This document shows positions 25,062 through 33,688 of a DNA stretch of 43,816 bases, piece by piece. The notes beneath the pieces are model-generated. The model was not told where the DNA came from. It saw nothing but the letters and a program-made list of their open reading frames with translations, and made no database searches. The stretch's first letter is position 1. Each line of letters opens with the position of its first letter. Position numbers and translations under genes: made by a program. This stretch comes from Thermoleophilia bacterium (GTDB taxonomy: Bacteria; Actinomycetota; Thermoleophilia; Gaiellales; SKUG01): NCBI GenBank assembly GCA_025964435.1, contig JAOPYV010000149.1, forward strand, positions 1-43,816, written 5' to 3'.

Positions 25062-25948
25062 GACGCCTCTGCGACCTGCGAGGCCGCCTCGTCGAGGGGG
25101 CGACCGACGAGATCGACGAAGACGTCGGCGAGCGTGGGCTCGGTGGTGTGGGCCGTTCGGACGCGTCCGGCCGCGGCGAGCTCGTCGAAGCGCAGTCGGT
25201 CAGCGACGTCGTCGATCCGCAGTTCGAGCTGCGCACCGTCGTCGAGCGTCACCGCCATCCCCACCCCTGTCCGCTCCACGTGCGCGAGGCGCAGCGCCCT
25301 CGGCGAGTCGACCGCGACGAGACGACCGGACGACATGAAGGCGACGCGGTCACACAGCTCGTCCGCCTCCGCCATGTCGTGGGTGGTGAGGAACACCGTG
25401 GTGCCGCCGTCGAGCAGGTTGCGCACGATGCCGCGCAGCGTGCGCGACGATGCCGGGTCCAGGCCGCGTGTGGGCTCGTCCAGGAAGATGACCTCAGGCT
25501 CGTTGACCAACGCCCGCGCGATGACGAGTCGCTGGCGCATGCCGGTCGAGTAGTCGCGCACGGGGGTCGCGCGTTCCGGTTCGAGCCCGACCAGCTGGAG
25601 CAGCCCATCCACCCGGTCGAGGTCGGCGCCGTAAAGCGCGCCCCAGAACTGGAGCGTCGCTCGGGCCGACAACCTTGGGTGCAGGTTCTGCTGGTCGGAG
25701 ACGAGGCTGATGCGCGGGCGGATCTCGTGTCGCGCCTCGAGGATGTCGTGGCCGAGCACCGTGGCGTTGCCCGAAGTGGGGCGCGTGCGGCAGGTGAGCA
25801 TGCGGATCGTCGTGGTCTTGCCCGCACCGTTGTGGCCGAGCAGCCCGAAGCACTCGCCGCGCGCGATGTCGAGCTCGATGCCGTCGACGGCGCGTACCTC
25901 GTCGTAGTGCTTGTGGAGGCCGGATGCTGCGATCACCGTGTCGGTCAT
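25058..25948 (-). CDS. ABC transporter ATP-binding protein (NatA/CcmA-like)
   Basis: A 296-residue ATPase that drives the permease encoded just downstream. Walker A is GHNGAGKTT, the signature is YSTGMRQRL (S-T-G-M-R-Q variant of LSGGQ), Walker B is EVIFLDEP, and the H-loop is TTHDMAEAD. A C-terminal domain of about 80 residues (from ERTGVGMAVTLDDG) is typical of drug/sodium exporter ATPases. The ATG at 25948 is used; in-frame sequence to 26026 overlaps the divergent gene's promoter region. Divergent from the Old Yellow Enzyme gene. Confidence 0.93.
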   Translation of the reverse strand: MTDTVIAASGLHKHYDEVRAVDGIELDIARGECFGLLGHNGAGKTTTIRMLTCRTRPTSGNATVLGHDILEARHEIRPRISLVSDQQNLHPRLSARATLQFWGALYGADLDRVDGLLQLVGLEPERATPVRDYSTGMRQRLVIARALVNEPEVIFLDEPTRGLDPASSRTLRGIVRNLLDGGTTVFLTTHDMAEADELCDRVAFMSSGRLVAVDSPRALRLAHVERTGVGMAVTLDDGAQLELRIDDVADRLRFDELAAAGRVRTAHTTEPTLADVFVDLVGRPLDEAASQVAEAS

Positions 25949-26002
25949 GGCCTGACAGGTACCCCGCTGCTCGGTGGCGGGAACGTCCGCTACGATGCCG
26001 CC

Positions 26003-27106
26003 ATGACGACCGCTGGCGATCCCCACCTCTTCAGTCCACTACAGCTTCGCGGCGCGACGCTCCGCAATCGGATCGCGGTCTCGCCGATGTGCCAGTACTC
26101 CGCGATCGACGGGTTCGCGACCGAGTGGCACCTCGTGCACCTGGGCGCGCGCGCCCTCGGGGGTGCCGGCCTCATCGTCGTCGAGGCGACGGCCGTCGTG
26201 CCGGAGGGGCGCATCTCCCCCGCCGACCTTGGTATCTGGAGCGACGAGCACGTCGAGCCGCTCGCGCGGATCGCCGACTTCCTGCACACGCATGGCGCGG
26301 TCGCGGGCATCCAGCTGGCGCATGCTGGCCGCAAGGCATCGACGGCGGCGCCGTGGGATGGCGGTGCGCCGATCAGTCCCGACGTGGACGAGGGATGGCC
26401 GGTGGTCGGCCCTTCGGCCGTGGCCTACGACGACGCCCACCAGGTGCCGCACGAGCTGACGATCTCGGAGATCGAGGAGCTGGTCGAGCACTTCGTCGAT
26501 GCGGCGCGCCGCGCGGTCGATGCGGGCTTCGACGTGCTCGAGGTCCATGGCGCCCACGGCTACCTGCTCAGCACCTTCCACTCGCCGCTGTCGAACCTGC
26601 GCACCGACGCCTACGGCGGCGACTTCGAGGGCCGCACGAAGCTGACGCTCGACATCGTGCGAGCGATTCGGGCGGCGGTGCCGGAGACGACGGCGCTGCT
26701 GCTGCGGATCACCTCCAGCGACTGGGTGGAGGGCGGCTGGACGATCGAGGAGACGGTCGAGCTGGCTCGCGCCGCCGCGGCGCTCGGCGTCGACCTCGTC
26801 GACTGCAGCTCCGGCGGCGTCAGCCCCGACCAGCAGATCGCGACCGGCGCCGGCTACCAGGTGCCGTTCGCGCAGGCGGTCCGTGAGGCCGGCGTGCGCA
26901 GCGGCGCCGTCGGCCTGATCGAGGACGCCGAGCACGCCGACCGGATCATCCGGTCGGGCGACGCGGACCTCGTGCTGCTGGCACGACCCTTCCTGCGCGA
27001 CCCGCACTGGGCGATCAACGCCGCGCTCGAGCTCGGGCAGCCCGCGCCCGTGCCGCCCCAGTACCAGCGCGCCTTCTCGCGCAGCGTGGTCGCGGCCGGG
27101 CGCTGA
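26003..27106 (+). CDS. Old Yellow Enzyme family NADH:flavin oxidoreductase (YqjM/XenA-like)
   Basis: A 367-residue FMN-dependent TIM barrel that reduces activated C=C bonds of electrophilic enones. Family motifs: SPMCQYSA (with the redox-tuning Cys of the YqjM class), EWHLVHLGARA, QLAHAGRKAS, EVHGAHGYLLSTFHSPLSN with RTDAYGG, and the C-terminal LLARPFLRDPHW FMN-phosphate/arginine region. These place it in the thermophilic-like/YqjM class. The ATG at 26003 is the start of homology. It is divergent from the ABC exporter, with 54 bp between starts; a shared detoxification role is only a guess. Confidence 0.94.
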   Translation: MTTAGDPHLFSPLQLRGATLRNRIAVSPMCQYSAIDGFATEWHLVHLGARALGGAGLIVVEATAVVPEGRISPADLGIWSDEHVEPLARIADFLHTHGAVAGIQLAHAGRKASTAAPWDGGAPISPDVDEGWPVVGPSAVAYDDAHQVPHELTISEIEELVEHFVDAARRAVDAGFDVLEVHGAHGYLLSTFHSPLSNLRTDAYGGDFEGRTKLTLDIVRAIRAAVPETTALLLRITSSDWVEGGWTIEETVELARAAAALGVDLVDCSSGGVSPDQQIATGAGYQVPFAQAVREAGVRSGAVGLIEDAEHADRIIRSGDADLVLLARPFLRDPHWAINAALELGQPAPVPPQYQRAFSRSVVAAGR

Positions 27107-27130
27107 CCCGTCGCTCGCGCAGCGGGTCAG
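27103..27130. terminator. Bidirectional hairpin over both stop codons
   Basis: CTGACCCG (27103-27110) pairs with CGGGTCAG (27123-27130) around a 12-base loop. The stem contains the stop codons of both convergent genes (27104-27106 and 27127-27129). No T run on either strand. Confidence 0.5.
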
Positions 27131-27879
27131 TCGCGCAGGATCACGTCGAGGTGGTTGTCGCGCTCGTGCTCGACCTCCATGCCGTCGGCCTCGAGGAACT
27201 TGACGACGTCGCGCAGGGAGTGGCGATGGCGATCAGGTGACGAGGCCAGCACGCGGGCGATGCGCCCCTTGGTCGCCTTGTTGAAGTGGGAGACGACCGA
27301 GCGACCGCCGTCGGCACGCTCGTTGAGCACGCGCACGGTGACGGCGCCGCGCGCCGGTGCCAGCGACTGGTAGGCGCCCGAGCGCAGGTCGACGACGAGC
27401 TCACGCGCGGCCACCTGCTCCAGCAACGGCACGAGTCGGGGCTTCCAGACCGGCGCGAGCCCACCGATCCGTGGCAGCTTGGTTCCGCCGGAGAGTCGAT
27501 ACGCCGGGATCGGGTCAGTGGCGCGCACGAGGCCGAACAGCGCCGAGCTGATCGCGATGCGTCGCCGTGCGCGCTCACCCTCGTCGCCTTCGAGGCTGCC
27601 GATGTCGAGCGAGTCGTAGAGGACCCCGGTGTAGCGCTCGATGGCGGGCATCGTCGGTGCGTCGAGCAGCTGGACGTTGCGCTCGAGCTCATCGGCCTGC
27701 GTCGGGCCCAGCCCCAGCGCCTTGCTCGCGGCCTTGGGCCGCGCGGCCAGCTGGACCAGCGCCTTGGTCACGCGCGCACGAGGCGCGGAGAGCTCCTGCC
27801 AGCCCAATGCATCGAGGTCGAGTGGCGCACCAGCGCCGCCGTCGGCCTTGGTCTCGGAGGGGGGAAGCAGGATCAGCAT
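27127..27879 (-). CDS. yaaA: YaaA family peroxide-stress protein
   Basis: A 250-residue protein of the YaaA/DUF328 family, which in E. coli lowers free iron and DNA damage under peroxide stress and shows a DNA-binding fold. Family segments: MLILLPPSETKADGG at the start, YTGVLYDSLD in the middle, SALFGLVRATDPIPAYRLSG, VVDLRSGAYQSL and SHFNKATKGRIAR. The Cterm matches the usual length. The ATG at 27879 is clear from the LLPPSETK start. It is convergent with the Old Yellow Enzyme gene. Confidence 0.94.
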   Translation of the reverse strand: MLILLPPSETKADGGAGAPLDLDALGWQELSAPRARVTKALVQLAARPKAASKALGLGPTQADELERNVQLLDAPTMPAIERYTGVLYDSLDIGSLEGDEGERARRRIAISSALFGLVRATDPIPAYRLSGGTKLPRIGGLAPVWKPRLVPLLEQVAARELVVDLRSGAYQSLAPARGAVTVRVLNERADGGRSVVSHFNKATKGRIARVLASSPDRHRHSLRDVVKFLEADGMEVEHERDNHLDVILRD

Positions 27880-27942
27880 CCCTCCATCGTGACGGATCCT
27901 GCCGACACGCGTCGCACGCGCTGCGACGTTGCGTGCCGCGTG

Positions 27943-28395
27943 CTAGCCGGCGAGGCCGGGGAACTCGAGCACGTCGGCTGCGGCGTGCAGCTTCTGGCCG
28001 GCACCTTCGAACTGCGCTGATGCGCGCATGCCGACATCGAGGACGAGGGAGTGCCCGGCAGTGGAACCGTCGCGTCCGCCGATGCCGCTCGCGAGGATCT
28101 GCGGGCCCCTGCGGAGCTGGCCGATCGCGGCGTCGATCTCCCTGAGCGCAGCAGTACCCCCATCGAGGGCCGCGATGCCTGTCCGGTAGCTGTCCAACGA
28201 CTTGACGGTGTTCATCGCCATCTTCGCCGAGAGCTCCTGCTGGAACTCGAGCCGCATGTTCGGGTTGCCGCCGGCTGCGTGCTTGGCTGCGCCCTGGGCG
28301 CGCCCAGCGAGGCTCCGAACGATGCCGATGAGATGGTTGCCCGCTTCGGGCGTGACGCTGCCGATCAAGATGTTCTCCCCGTCGTGCGCAGCCAC
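27943..28395 (-). CDS. Hypothetical protein (150 aa)
   Basis: Not recognised. Gly/Ala-rich and soluble, without signal peptide. Regions KHAAGGNPNMRLEFQQEL and SLDSYRTGIAALDGGTAALR look helical. It uses GTG at 28395, preceded by GGAGAGGAG about 13 bases upstream. It lies between yaaA and the Nramp gene on the same strand, 34 bp after the Nramp stop. Function unknown. Confidence 0.55.
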   Translation of the reverse strand: MAAHDGENILIGSVTPEAGNHLIGIVRSLAGRAQGAAKHAAGGNPNMRLEFQQELSAKMAMNTVKSLDSYRTGIAALDGGTAALREIDAAIGQLRRGPQILASGIGGRDGSTAGHSLVLDVGMRASAQFEGAGQKLHAAADVLEFPGLAG

Positions 28396-28429
28396 CCCCG
28401 TGACGCGCTCCTCTCCTGGGTATCGGGTT

Positions 28430-29767
28430 CTAGCCGACGAACGTTCCCCAGAGCAGGAAGCCGTTGAGGAAGACGATGAGCGCCACGACGATCGTGGCAG
28501 CGATGGTCGTGACGCGGTGGTTGACGAGCGAGCCCATCAGCGTGCGGTCGCAGCAGAACCAGAGCAGTGGGATGAGCGCGAACGGAATGCCGAAGCTGAG
28601 CACGACCTGGCTCAGCACGAGCGCGGTCGATGGGTTGACGCCCATCGCGATCACGACGAAGGCGGGCGCCATGGTGATGGCTCGACGCGTGAAGAGCGGG
28701 ATCTGCCGCTGCAGGTAGCCTTGCATCACGACCTGCCCGGCCAGCGTGCCGACGCTGCTGGAGCTGATGCCGCTCGCGAGCAGGGCGACGCCGAAGACGA
28801 TGTCGGCGTTGTTGCCCAGAACGTTGCCGAGCTCACGGAAGGCGACGTCGATGTCCCCGACGTTGGTCAGCCCCTGGCCGTGGAAGGCGGCGGCTGCCAT
28901 CACGAGCATGCTCATGTTGATCACGCCGGCGATCGACATGGCGATGATCACGTCAATGAACTCGAAGCGGAAGATCCGTCGCCGCGCCTCCTCGTCGGCG
29001 CCGACGACGCGATTCTGGGTCAGCGCCGAGTGCAGGTAGATGACGTGCGGCATGACCGTCGCGCCGAGGATGCCGACGGCCAGCAGCACGCTGTCGGTCC
29101 CGGCAAAGCCCGGGGTGACGAGCCCGTGCAACACGTCGGTCGCGTCCGGGTCGGCGAGGAAGACCTGGAAGGCGAAGCCGGCGACGATGAGTCCGACCAT
29201 GCCGGCGATGGCGGCCTCGAGGTGGCGGAAGCCGCGCGCCTGCAGGCTGAGGATGCCGAAGGAGACGACGCCGGTGATGCAGGCAGCCCAGATCATCGGG
29301 ATGTCGAAGAGGAGGTTCAGCGCCAGCGATGCGCCGATGAACTCGGCGAGGTCGGTGGCCATCGCGATGAACTCCGCCTGCAGCCACATGCCGATGCGCG
29401 TGGGCGTGTTGAACCGCTCGCGTGACACCTCCGCCAGGTTGCGGCCGGTGGCGATGCCGAGCTTGGCGCTCATCGACTGGATGATCATGGCCATCAAGTT
29501 CGAGGCGAGGATCACCCACAGCAGCAGGTAGCCATACTCGGAGCCCGCGGCGATGTTCGTCGCGAAGTTGCCGGGGTCGACGTAGGCGACCGCCGCGATG
29601 AAGGCGGGACCCAGGAACGGCCAGATGCCGCGGACGCCCTTCCCGTGCCCATCGAGCGACCGCTGGGCGGCCTCGAGCACGCGCAGCTCACCGGGAAGCG
29701 CATCGCCCGCGTCCGGAGCGCGGCGATGCGGGCGACGCTCGGAGCTGGGGTCGACGGGATTCGGCAT
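28430..29767 (-). CDS. mntH: Nramp family divalent metal transporter
   Basis: A 445-residue, about 11-span membrane protein that imports Mn2+/Fe2+ using the proton gradient. The metal-site DPGN is in AYVDPGNFATN (helix 1), and the helix-6 motif appears as MPHVIYLHSAL. A consensus transport segment (AGQVVMQGYLQRQIPLF) follows helix 8, and ISSSSVGTLAGQ is present. A charged N-terminal tail of about 45 residues precedes helix 1. The neighbouring yaaA also concerns iron/peroxide stress, which fits a shared theme. I found no clear MntR or Fur box in the short upstream gap. Confidence 0.94.
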   Translation of the reverse strand: MPNPVDPSSERRPHRRAPDAGDALPGELRVLEAAQRSLDGHGKGVRGIWPFLGPAFIAAVAYVDPGNFATNIAAGSEYGYLLLWVILASNLMAMIIQSMSAKLGIATGRNLAEVSRERFNTPTRIGMWLQAEFIAMATDLAEFIGASLALNLLFDIPMIWAACITGVVSFGILSLQARGFRHLEAAIAGMVGLIVAGFAFQVFLADPDATDVLHGLVTPGFAGTDSVLLAVGILGATVMPHVIYLHSALTQNRVVGADEEARRRIFRFEFIDVIIAMSIAGVINMSMLVMAAAAFHGQGLTNVGDIDVAFRELGNVLGNNADIVFGVALLASGISSSSVGTLAGQVVMQGYLQRQIPLFTRRAITMAPAFVVIAMGVNPSTALVLSQVVLSFGIPFALIPLLWFCCDRTLMGSLVNHRVTTIAATIVVALIVFLNGFLLWGTFVG

Positions 29768-29840
29768 GCATCACTTCCGGTTCAGGCACGGCTGATGCTA
29801 ATGGATGGCGAGATACACCGTCGGTGAGCGGGGGACACCG

Positions 29841-30794
29841 ATGTCACCGTCCGCCACTGACAGGAGTTCCCTCGCGATGGGACGACTCGATATCCCGATT
29901 CGACGCACCACCTACGAGGTCGCCTTCAAGGAATCGGTCGCCGCGCTGCGCGACGCGGGGCTCCCCTTCGCATGCATGGGGTCGCTCGCACTCTGGGCGC
30001 TGGGTGGACCGACGCCGAACCTGCAGCAGGACCTCGACTTCGCGATCTGCGAGGAGGACGTCGAGACCGCGAAGAGCGCGCTGCGGGATGCTGGCTTCGC
30101 GATCCAGCAACCTCCGGAGGATTGGCTCTTCAAGGCGTGGAGCGGCGAAGTCGAGGGCCCCGATTCGGCGCTGGTCGACCTGATCCATCGGCCCGCCGGC
30201 CTGCGGATCACGCCGGACCTGCTGACGCGCTGCGAGCGACGCGGCCTGCTCGCGCTCGACGTTGGCGTGCTCTCTGCGACTGACCTGCTCGTCACGAAGC
30301 TCCACGCGATCACGGAGCAGAACGCCGACTACGGCTCGACGCTGCAGTTCGCACGCTCGCTCCGCGAACGGATCGACTGGACGGCGCTGGCGCAGCGCGC
30401 GAGTACGACGCCCTTCGGCATGAGCTTCCTCGTGCTCGTCGAACTGCTCGGCATCGCGCCGGACCGGACGCTCAGCACGCAGCTGCAGAGCGACGTGCGG
30501 CTGCGCGACCTGCTCGCGGGCACGCCGGGGCTGCAGGACGAGTTCGGGCCCTCCCCTTCCCAGCTCGAGCACCTGGCGCAGGCGATCGCCGAGGATGAGC
30601 GCAGCTCGACGCTCGACATCCACGTCGGCACCACGCGCGGGCGCATCACGCTGCATGGCGAGGCGACCAACGAGCACCACCGCGCCGAGGTCGAGGACGT
30701 CGTTCGGTCGTTGGCGCCCGGGCTCGACGTCGACAACCGCATCCGGGTCCGCGACTTCAGTGCGACGAGCACGACCGCGGAGCAGATCTCGTGA
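29841..30794 (+). CDS. Nucleotidyltransferase-fold protein with C-terminal BON domain
   Basis: A 317-residue protein. The N-terminal half has the polymerase-beta-like pattern: GSLALWALGG (about 47-56) and paired Asp in QQDLDFAI (D64, D66), a later DLIHRP, then TDLLVTKLHAI, like the AbiEii/MNT group. The C-terminal 55 residues (about 255-310: ITLHGEATNEHHRAEVEDVV and NRIRVRDF) match a BON domain, usually a lipid- or protein-binding module. This fusion is unusual. ATG at 29841 has GGGGG 6 bases upstream; ATG at 29877 with CAGGAG upstream is an alternative. It overlaps the metallophosphoesterase gene by 4 bp (GTGA), so they are translationally coupled. The third acidic catalytic residue is not clearly placed, so activity is uncertain. 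Confidence 0.75.
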   Translation: MSPSATDRSSLAMGRLDIPIRRTTYEVAFKESVAALRDAGLPFACMGSLALWALGGPTPNLQQDLDFAICEEDVETAKSALRDAGFAIQQPPEDWLFKAWSGEVEGPDSALVDLIHRPAGLRITPDLLTRCERRGLLALDVGVLSATDLLVTKLHAITEQNADYGSTLQFARSLRERIDWTALAQRASTTPFGMSFLVLVELLGIAPDRTLSTQLQSDVRLRDLLAGTPGLQDEFGPSPSQLEHLAQAIAEDERSSTLDIHVGTTRGRITLHGEATNEHHRAEVEDVVRSLAPGLDVDNRIRVRDFSATSTTAEQIS

Positions 30795-31564
30795 TCCGCA
30801 TCGCAGCGATCGGCGACGTCCATGTCGGACTCGATGACGCGGGATCGATCGCACCCGCCCTCGTCGACCTCCACGACCACGCCGATGTCCTGCTGATCGC
30901 CGGCGACCTGACACGGCACGGCGATCCGGCCGAGGCGGAGGTGCTCGCGCGCGAGCTGGCGGACGTGCAGGTACCGGTGCTCGTGGTGCTGGGCAACCAC
31001 GACCACCACCTCGACCGGTCAGCTGACATCGTCCGCGTGCTGACGGAGGCAGGACTGCAGGTGCTCGAGGGCGACTTCGTCAGGCTCGAGCTCGCCGGGA
31101 GCACGCTGGGCGTGGTCGGTGCCAAGGGGTTCGGCGGCGGCTTCGAAGGCGCATGCGGCAGCGAGTTCGGTGAGCCCGAGATGAAGTCCTTCATCCGGCA
31201 CACGCGCGGGATCGCCGACGAGCTACGTGAGCTCGTGGTGGCCGCCGATGCCGACCACGTCGTGGCGCTGCTGCACTATGCGCCGACGGCGGAGACGTGT
31301 GCCGGCGAGCGGCGGGAGATCTTCCCGTTCCTCGGCAGCTACCTGCTCGGTGAGGCGATCGACGCGGGTCGCGTCGAGCTTGCGCTCCACGGACATGCGC
31401 ATCACGGCACGGAGCGTGGCACGACGACCGGGGGCACTCCCGTCCGCAACGTCGCGCGACCACTGGTCGGCGTCGCGTACCGGCGCTACGAGCTGGGGGC
31501 TTCGCGCCACGCTCCCGCGAACGACGGGCTTCGCGGCCTCGCGCCTGTTCCGGCGGCGACGTGA
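30791..31564 (+). CDS. Calcineurin-like metallophosphoesterase
   Basis: A 257-residue phosphoesterase with the metal-binding motifs in order: GDVHVG (D-x-H), IAGDLTRHG (G-D), LGNHDHH (G-N-H-D), VALLHYAP (H) and LHGHAHHG (G-H-x-H). It hydrolyses phosphate mono- or diesters, substrate unknown. The start is GTG at 30791, overlapping the stop of the nucleotidyltransferase-BON gene. The pairing of a nucleotidyl-transferring fold and a phosphodiesterase suggests linked nucleotide metabolism, but this is inference. Confidence 0.9.
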   Translation: MIRIAAIGDVHVGLDDAGSIAPALVDLHDHADVLLIAGDLTRHGDPAEAEVLARELADVQVPVLVVLGNHDHHLDRSADIVRVLTEAGLQVLEGDFVRLELAGSTLGVVGAKGFGGGFEGACGSEFGEPEMKSFIRHTRGIADELRELVVAADADHVVALLHYAPTAETCAGERREIFPFLGSYLLGEAIDAGRVELALHGHAHHGTERGTTTGGTPVRNVARPLVGVAYRRYELGASRHAPANDGLRGLAPVPAAT

Positions 31565-31583
31565 CCTGACCTGCCTCGACCGC

Positions 31584-31967
31584 TCAGCGCGGCGCGACCT
31601 CGTCGATGGCGGCCAGCAGCTCATCGAAGTCGACCGGCTTCTCCACGAAGGCATCGCAGCCGATCGTCTTCGCGGCCGAACGCGCATCGAGGTGCACGCT
31701 CGCGCTCACGACGACGACGGCGATGCCATCGAGGTCGGCCTCGGCCTTGACCAGGCTGGCGACGTCGAACCCCGACAGCTCGCCCGGCATGCGAAGGTCC
31801 AGCAGGACGACATCGGGGCGCGTGGCGACGATGGCATCAAGTCCACTGCGCCCGTCGCCCTGCTCCTCCACGCGGAATCCTCGCCGCTCCAGCACGCGAC
31901 GCAGCATGCGTCGCGCTGCCGCGTCGTCGTCGATGATGAGCACGTGTCGTGTCTCGGCGTCGGTCAT
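31584..31967 (-). CDS. Single-domain response regulator receiver
   Basis: A 127-residue CheY-like receiver with no output domain. The acidic pocket is IIDDDAAA, the phospho-Asp lies in VVLLDLRMPG, Thr/Ser in VVSAS, and the Lys is in FVEKP. The first codon overlaps the stop of the histidine kinase gene by 4 bp, so it is its direct partner. It may act by protein contact or in a phosphorelay. Confidence 0.93.
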   Translation of the reverse strand: MTDAETRHVLIIDDDAAARRMLRRVLERRGFRVEEQGDGRSGLDAIVATRPDVVLLDLRMPGELSGFDVASLVKAEADLDGIAVVVVSASVHLDARSAAKTIGCDAFVEKPVDFDELLAAIDEVAPR

Positions 31968-33562
31968 GCGTCCACCTGCGTTCGCGGCAATGTCATCGTG
32001 ACGGTCGTTCCGGCGCCATCGACGGACTCGATGGCGACGTCGCCGCCATGGAGCTGCGCGAGCATGCGTGTGATGGCAAGCCCCAGGCCGGCGCCTTCCG
32101 CGCGGCGCGGCGTGCGCGCCAGCGCTGCATGCGACTGGAAGAAGGATTCGAAGATGCGCTCCAGGTCAGCCGCCGGAATGCCCATGCCGGTGTCGCGGAC
32201 GGCGATGCGCACCTGCGATGCATCACCATCGACGTCGAGGTCGATCGAGCCGTTTTCGGTGAACTTCGCCGCGTTGCCCACGACGTTGAGCAGCATCTGG
32301 CGCACGCGCATGTGGTCGCAGTCAAGGTGCCCGTCGAACCCGTCGGGAATGCTGACACGCAGCTCGACCCCGGGCGCGAGGTGCGGCACCATCGCGGCAC
32401 GCGCCTCCTCCACGATGTCGGCAACCTGCTCGGGCGTCGTCATCAGCTCGACGCGCCCCGCCTCGATCCGCTGCAGGTCGAGCAGGTCACTGATCAGCGC
32501 CAGCAGGTGCTCACTCGAGCCGTGGATGATGCCGAGGTCCTCCAGCTGCTCGGCGTCGAGGCGGTCCGGCTCGTCGAGCAGCAGCCGCGTGTAGCCGATG
32601 ATCGTGTTGAGCGGGCTGCGCAGCTCGTGGCTCATGTTCGCGAGGAACGCCGACTTGTGTCGGCTGGCTTCTGCCAGCTCGTCCGCCGTACGGCTCAGCT
32701 GCTCATAGAGCGAGACGTTGTCGATCGCGATGGCGGCCTGCGAGGCGAGCGTCTGGACGACCTGCTCGTCCTGGAGCGAGAAGGTGTCGGCGCCGCGCTT
32801 CTCGGTCAGGTAGATGCGCCCAGCCACGGTTCCGCGGGTGATGATCGGCACGCCGAGGAAGGAGCGCATCGGCGGATGGTGCTCGGGGAACCCGACGGAG
32901 CGCGGGTCATCCGACAGGTCGCGAAGTCGCAGCGGTGTCGCATCCGTGATGAGCGCACCGAGGATGCCGCGGCCGGTCGGTAGGTTGCCGATCTTCGCCT
33001 GCGTCTCCGCGTCGATGCCCACCGTCAGGAACTCCGACAGCGCGGTGCCGGACTCATCGAGCACGCCGAGTGCGCCGTAGCGCGCGCCCACCAGCTCCGT
33101 CGCGAGCTCGGCGATGCGCTGCAGCACGCCCGCGAGCGAGACCTCCCCGGTCAGCACCTTGCCGGCATCGACGAGTGCGCGTTGGTGCTGCTCGCTGAGC
33201 GCCATCGCGCTGTGGCCGAGCGCGAGGTCGAGCCCGACGGCCCCCTGTCGCGCAACGAGCTGGGCGATGGGCATGGCGTGCTCGGCCGTCGGTGCGTCGA
33301 GCCACAAGGTCCCAAGCGGTCGACCATCGTTGACGTCTGGATCGACGACGGGAAGTTGCATCCATGCGCCGTCGCCGACGACGGCGTCCGGCAGCTCGCC
33401 TCCGCGTGCACCAGCGAGCGCACCAAGCCCCTCGACGCCTGCGCGCGACGCACCGGTGACATCTGCCGCGGTCGTTGCCAACAGCTCCAGGCACGCATGC
33501 GTGGTCGTGCAGCGCGCGAGGGCGATACCCGCATGCGCGAGCCGTTCAGCGAGATCCAACAT
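31964..33562 (-). CDS. GAF-domain sensor histidine kinase, DevS/DosT-like sensor part
   Basis: A 532-residue cytosolic kinase without membrane spans. An N-terminal degenerate GAF (about 1-125) is followed by a GAF domain (about 145-290) closely matching DevS/DosT-type GAFs, including YGALGVLD, the LPTGRGILG turn, VGFPEHHPPM (224-232) with FLGVPI, and LYEQ. The HisKA dimer helix has SHELRSPLN with phospho-His H312. The ATPase domain has the N box NVVGNAAKFTENG, DTGMGIP and GAGLGLAI. DevS-type GAFs bind haem and sense O2/NO/CO, or redox state; the haem ligand here cannot be confirmed by eye. Its kinase part is the classic HisKA type rather than the HisKA_3 of DevS, and it is coupled to the single-domain receiver. 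Confidence 0.9.
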   Translation of the reverse strand: MLDLAERLAHAGIALARCTTTHACLELLATTAADVTGASRAGVEGLGALAGARGGELPDAVVGDGAWMQLPVVDPDVNDGRPLGTLWLDAPTAEHAMPIAQLVARQGAVGLDLALGHSAMALSEQHQRALVDAGKVLTGEVSLAGVLQRIAELATELVGARYGALGVLDESGTALSEFLTVGIDAETQAKIGNLPTGRGILGALITDATPLRLRDLSDDPRSVGFPEHHPPMRSFLGVPIITRGTVAGRIYLTEKRGADTFSLQDEQVVQTLASQAAIAIDNVSLYEQLSRTADELAEASRHKSAFLANMSHELRSPLNTIIGYTRLLLDEPDRLDAEQLEDLGIIHGSSEHLLALISDLLDLQRIEAGRVELMTTPEQVADIVEEARAAMVPHLAPGVELRVSIPDGFDGHLDCDHMRVRQMLLNVVGNAAKFTENGSIDLDVDGDASQVRIAVRDTGMGIPAADLERIFESFFQSHAALARTPRRAEGAGLGLAITRMLAQLHGGDVAIESVDGAGTTVTMTLPRTQVDA

Positions 33563-33688
33563 GGGGGCATGATCCTTGATCCGCTCCCGTCACGCCGTGT
33601 CTCTGCGGTTTTCCCGCATGCGACTGCGCCGAGCAGCGGACGACACGCGCGCTGCGGTGGGCGATGGTGCGAGTCAGGAGGCACCACC

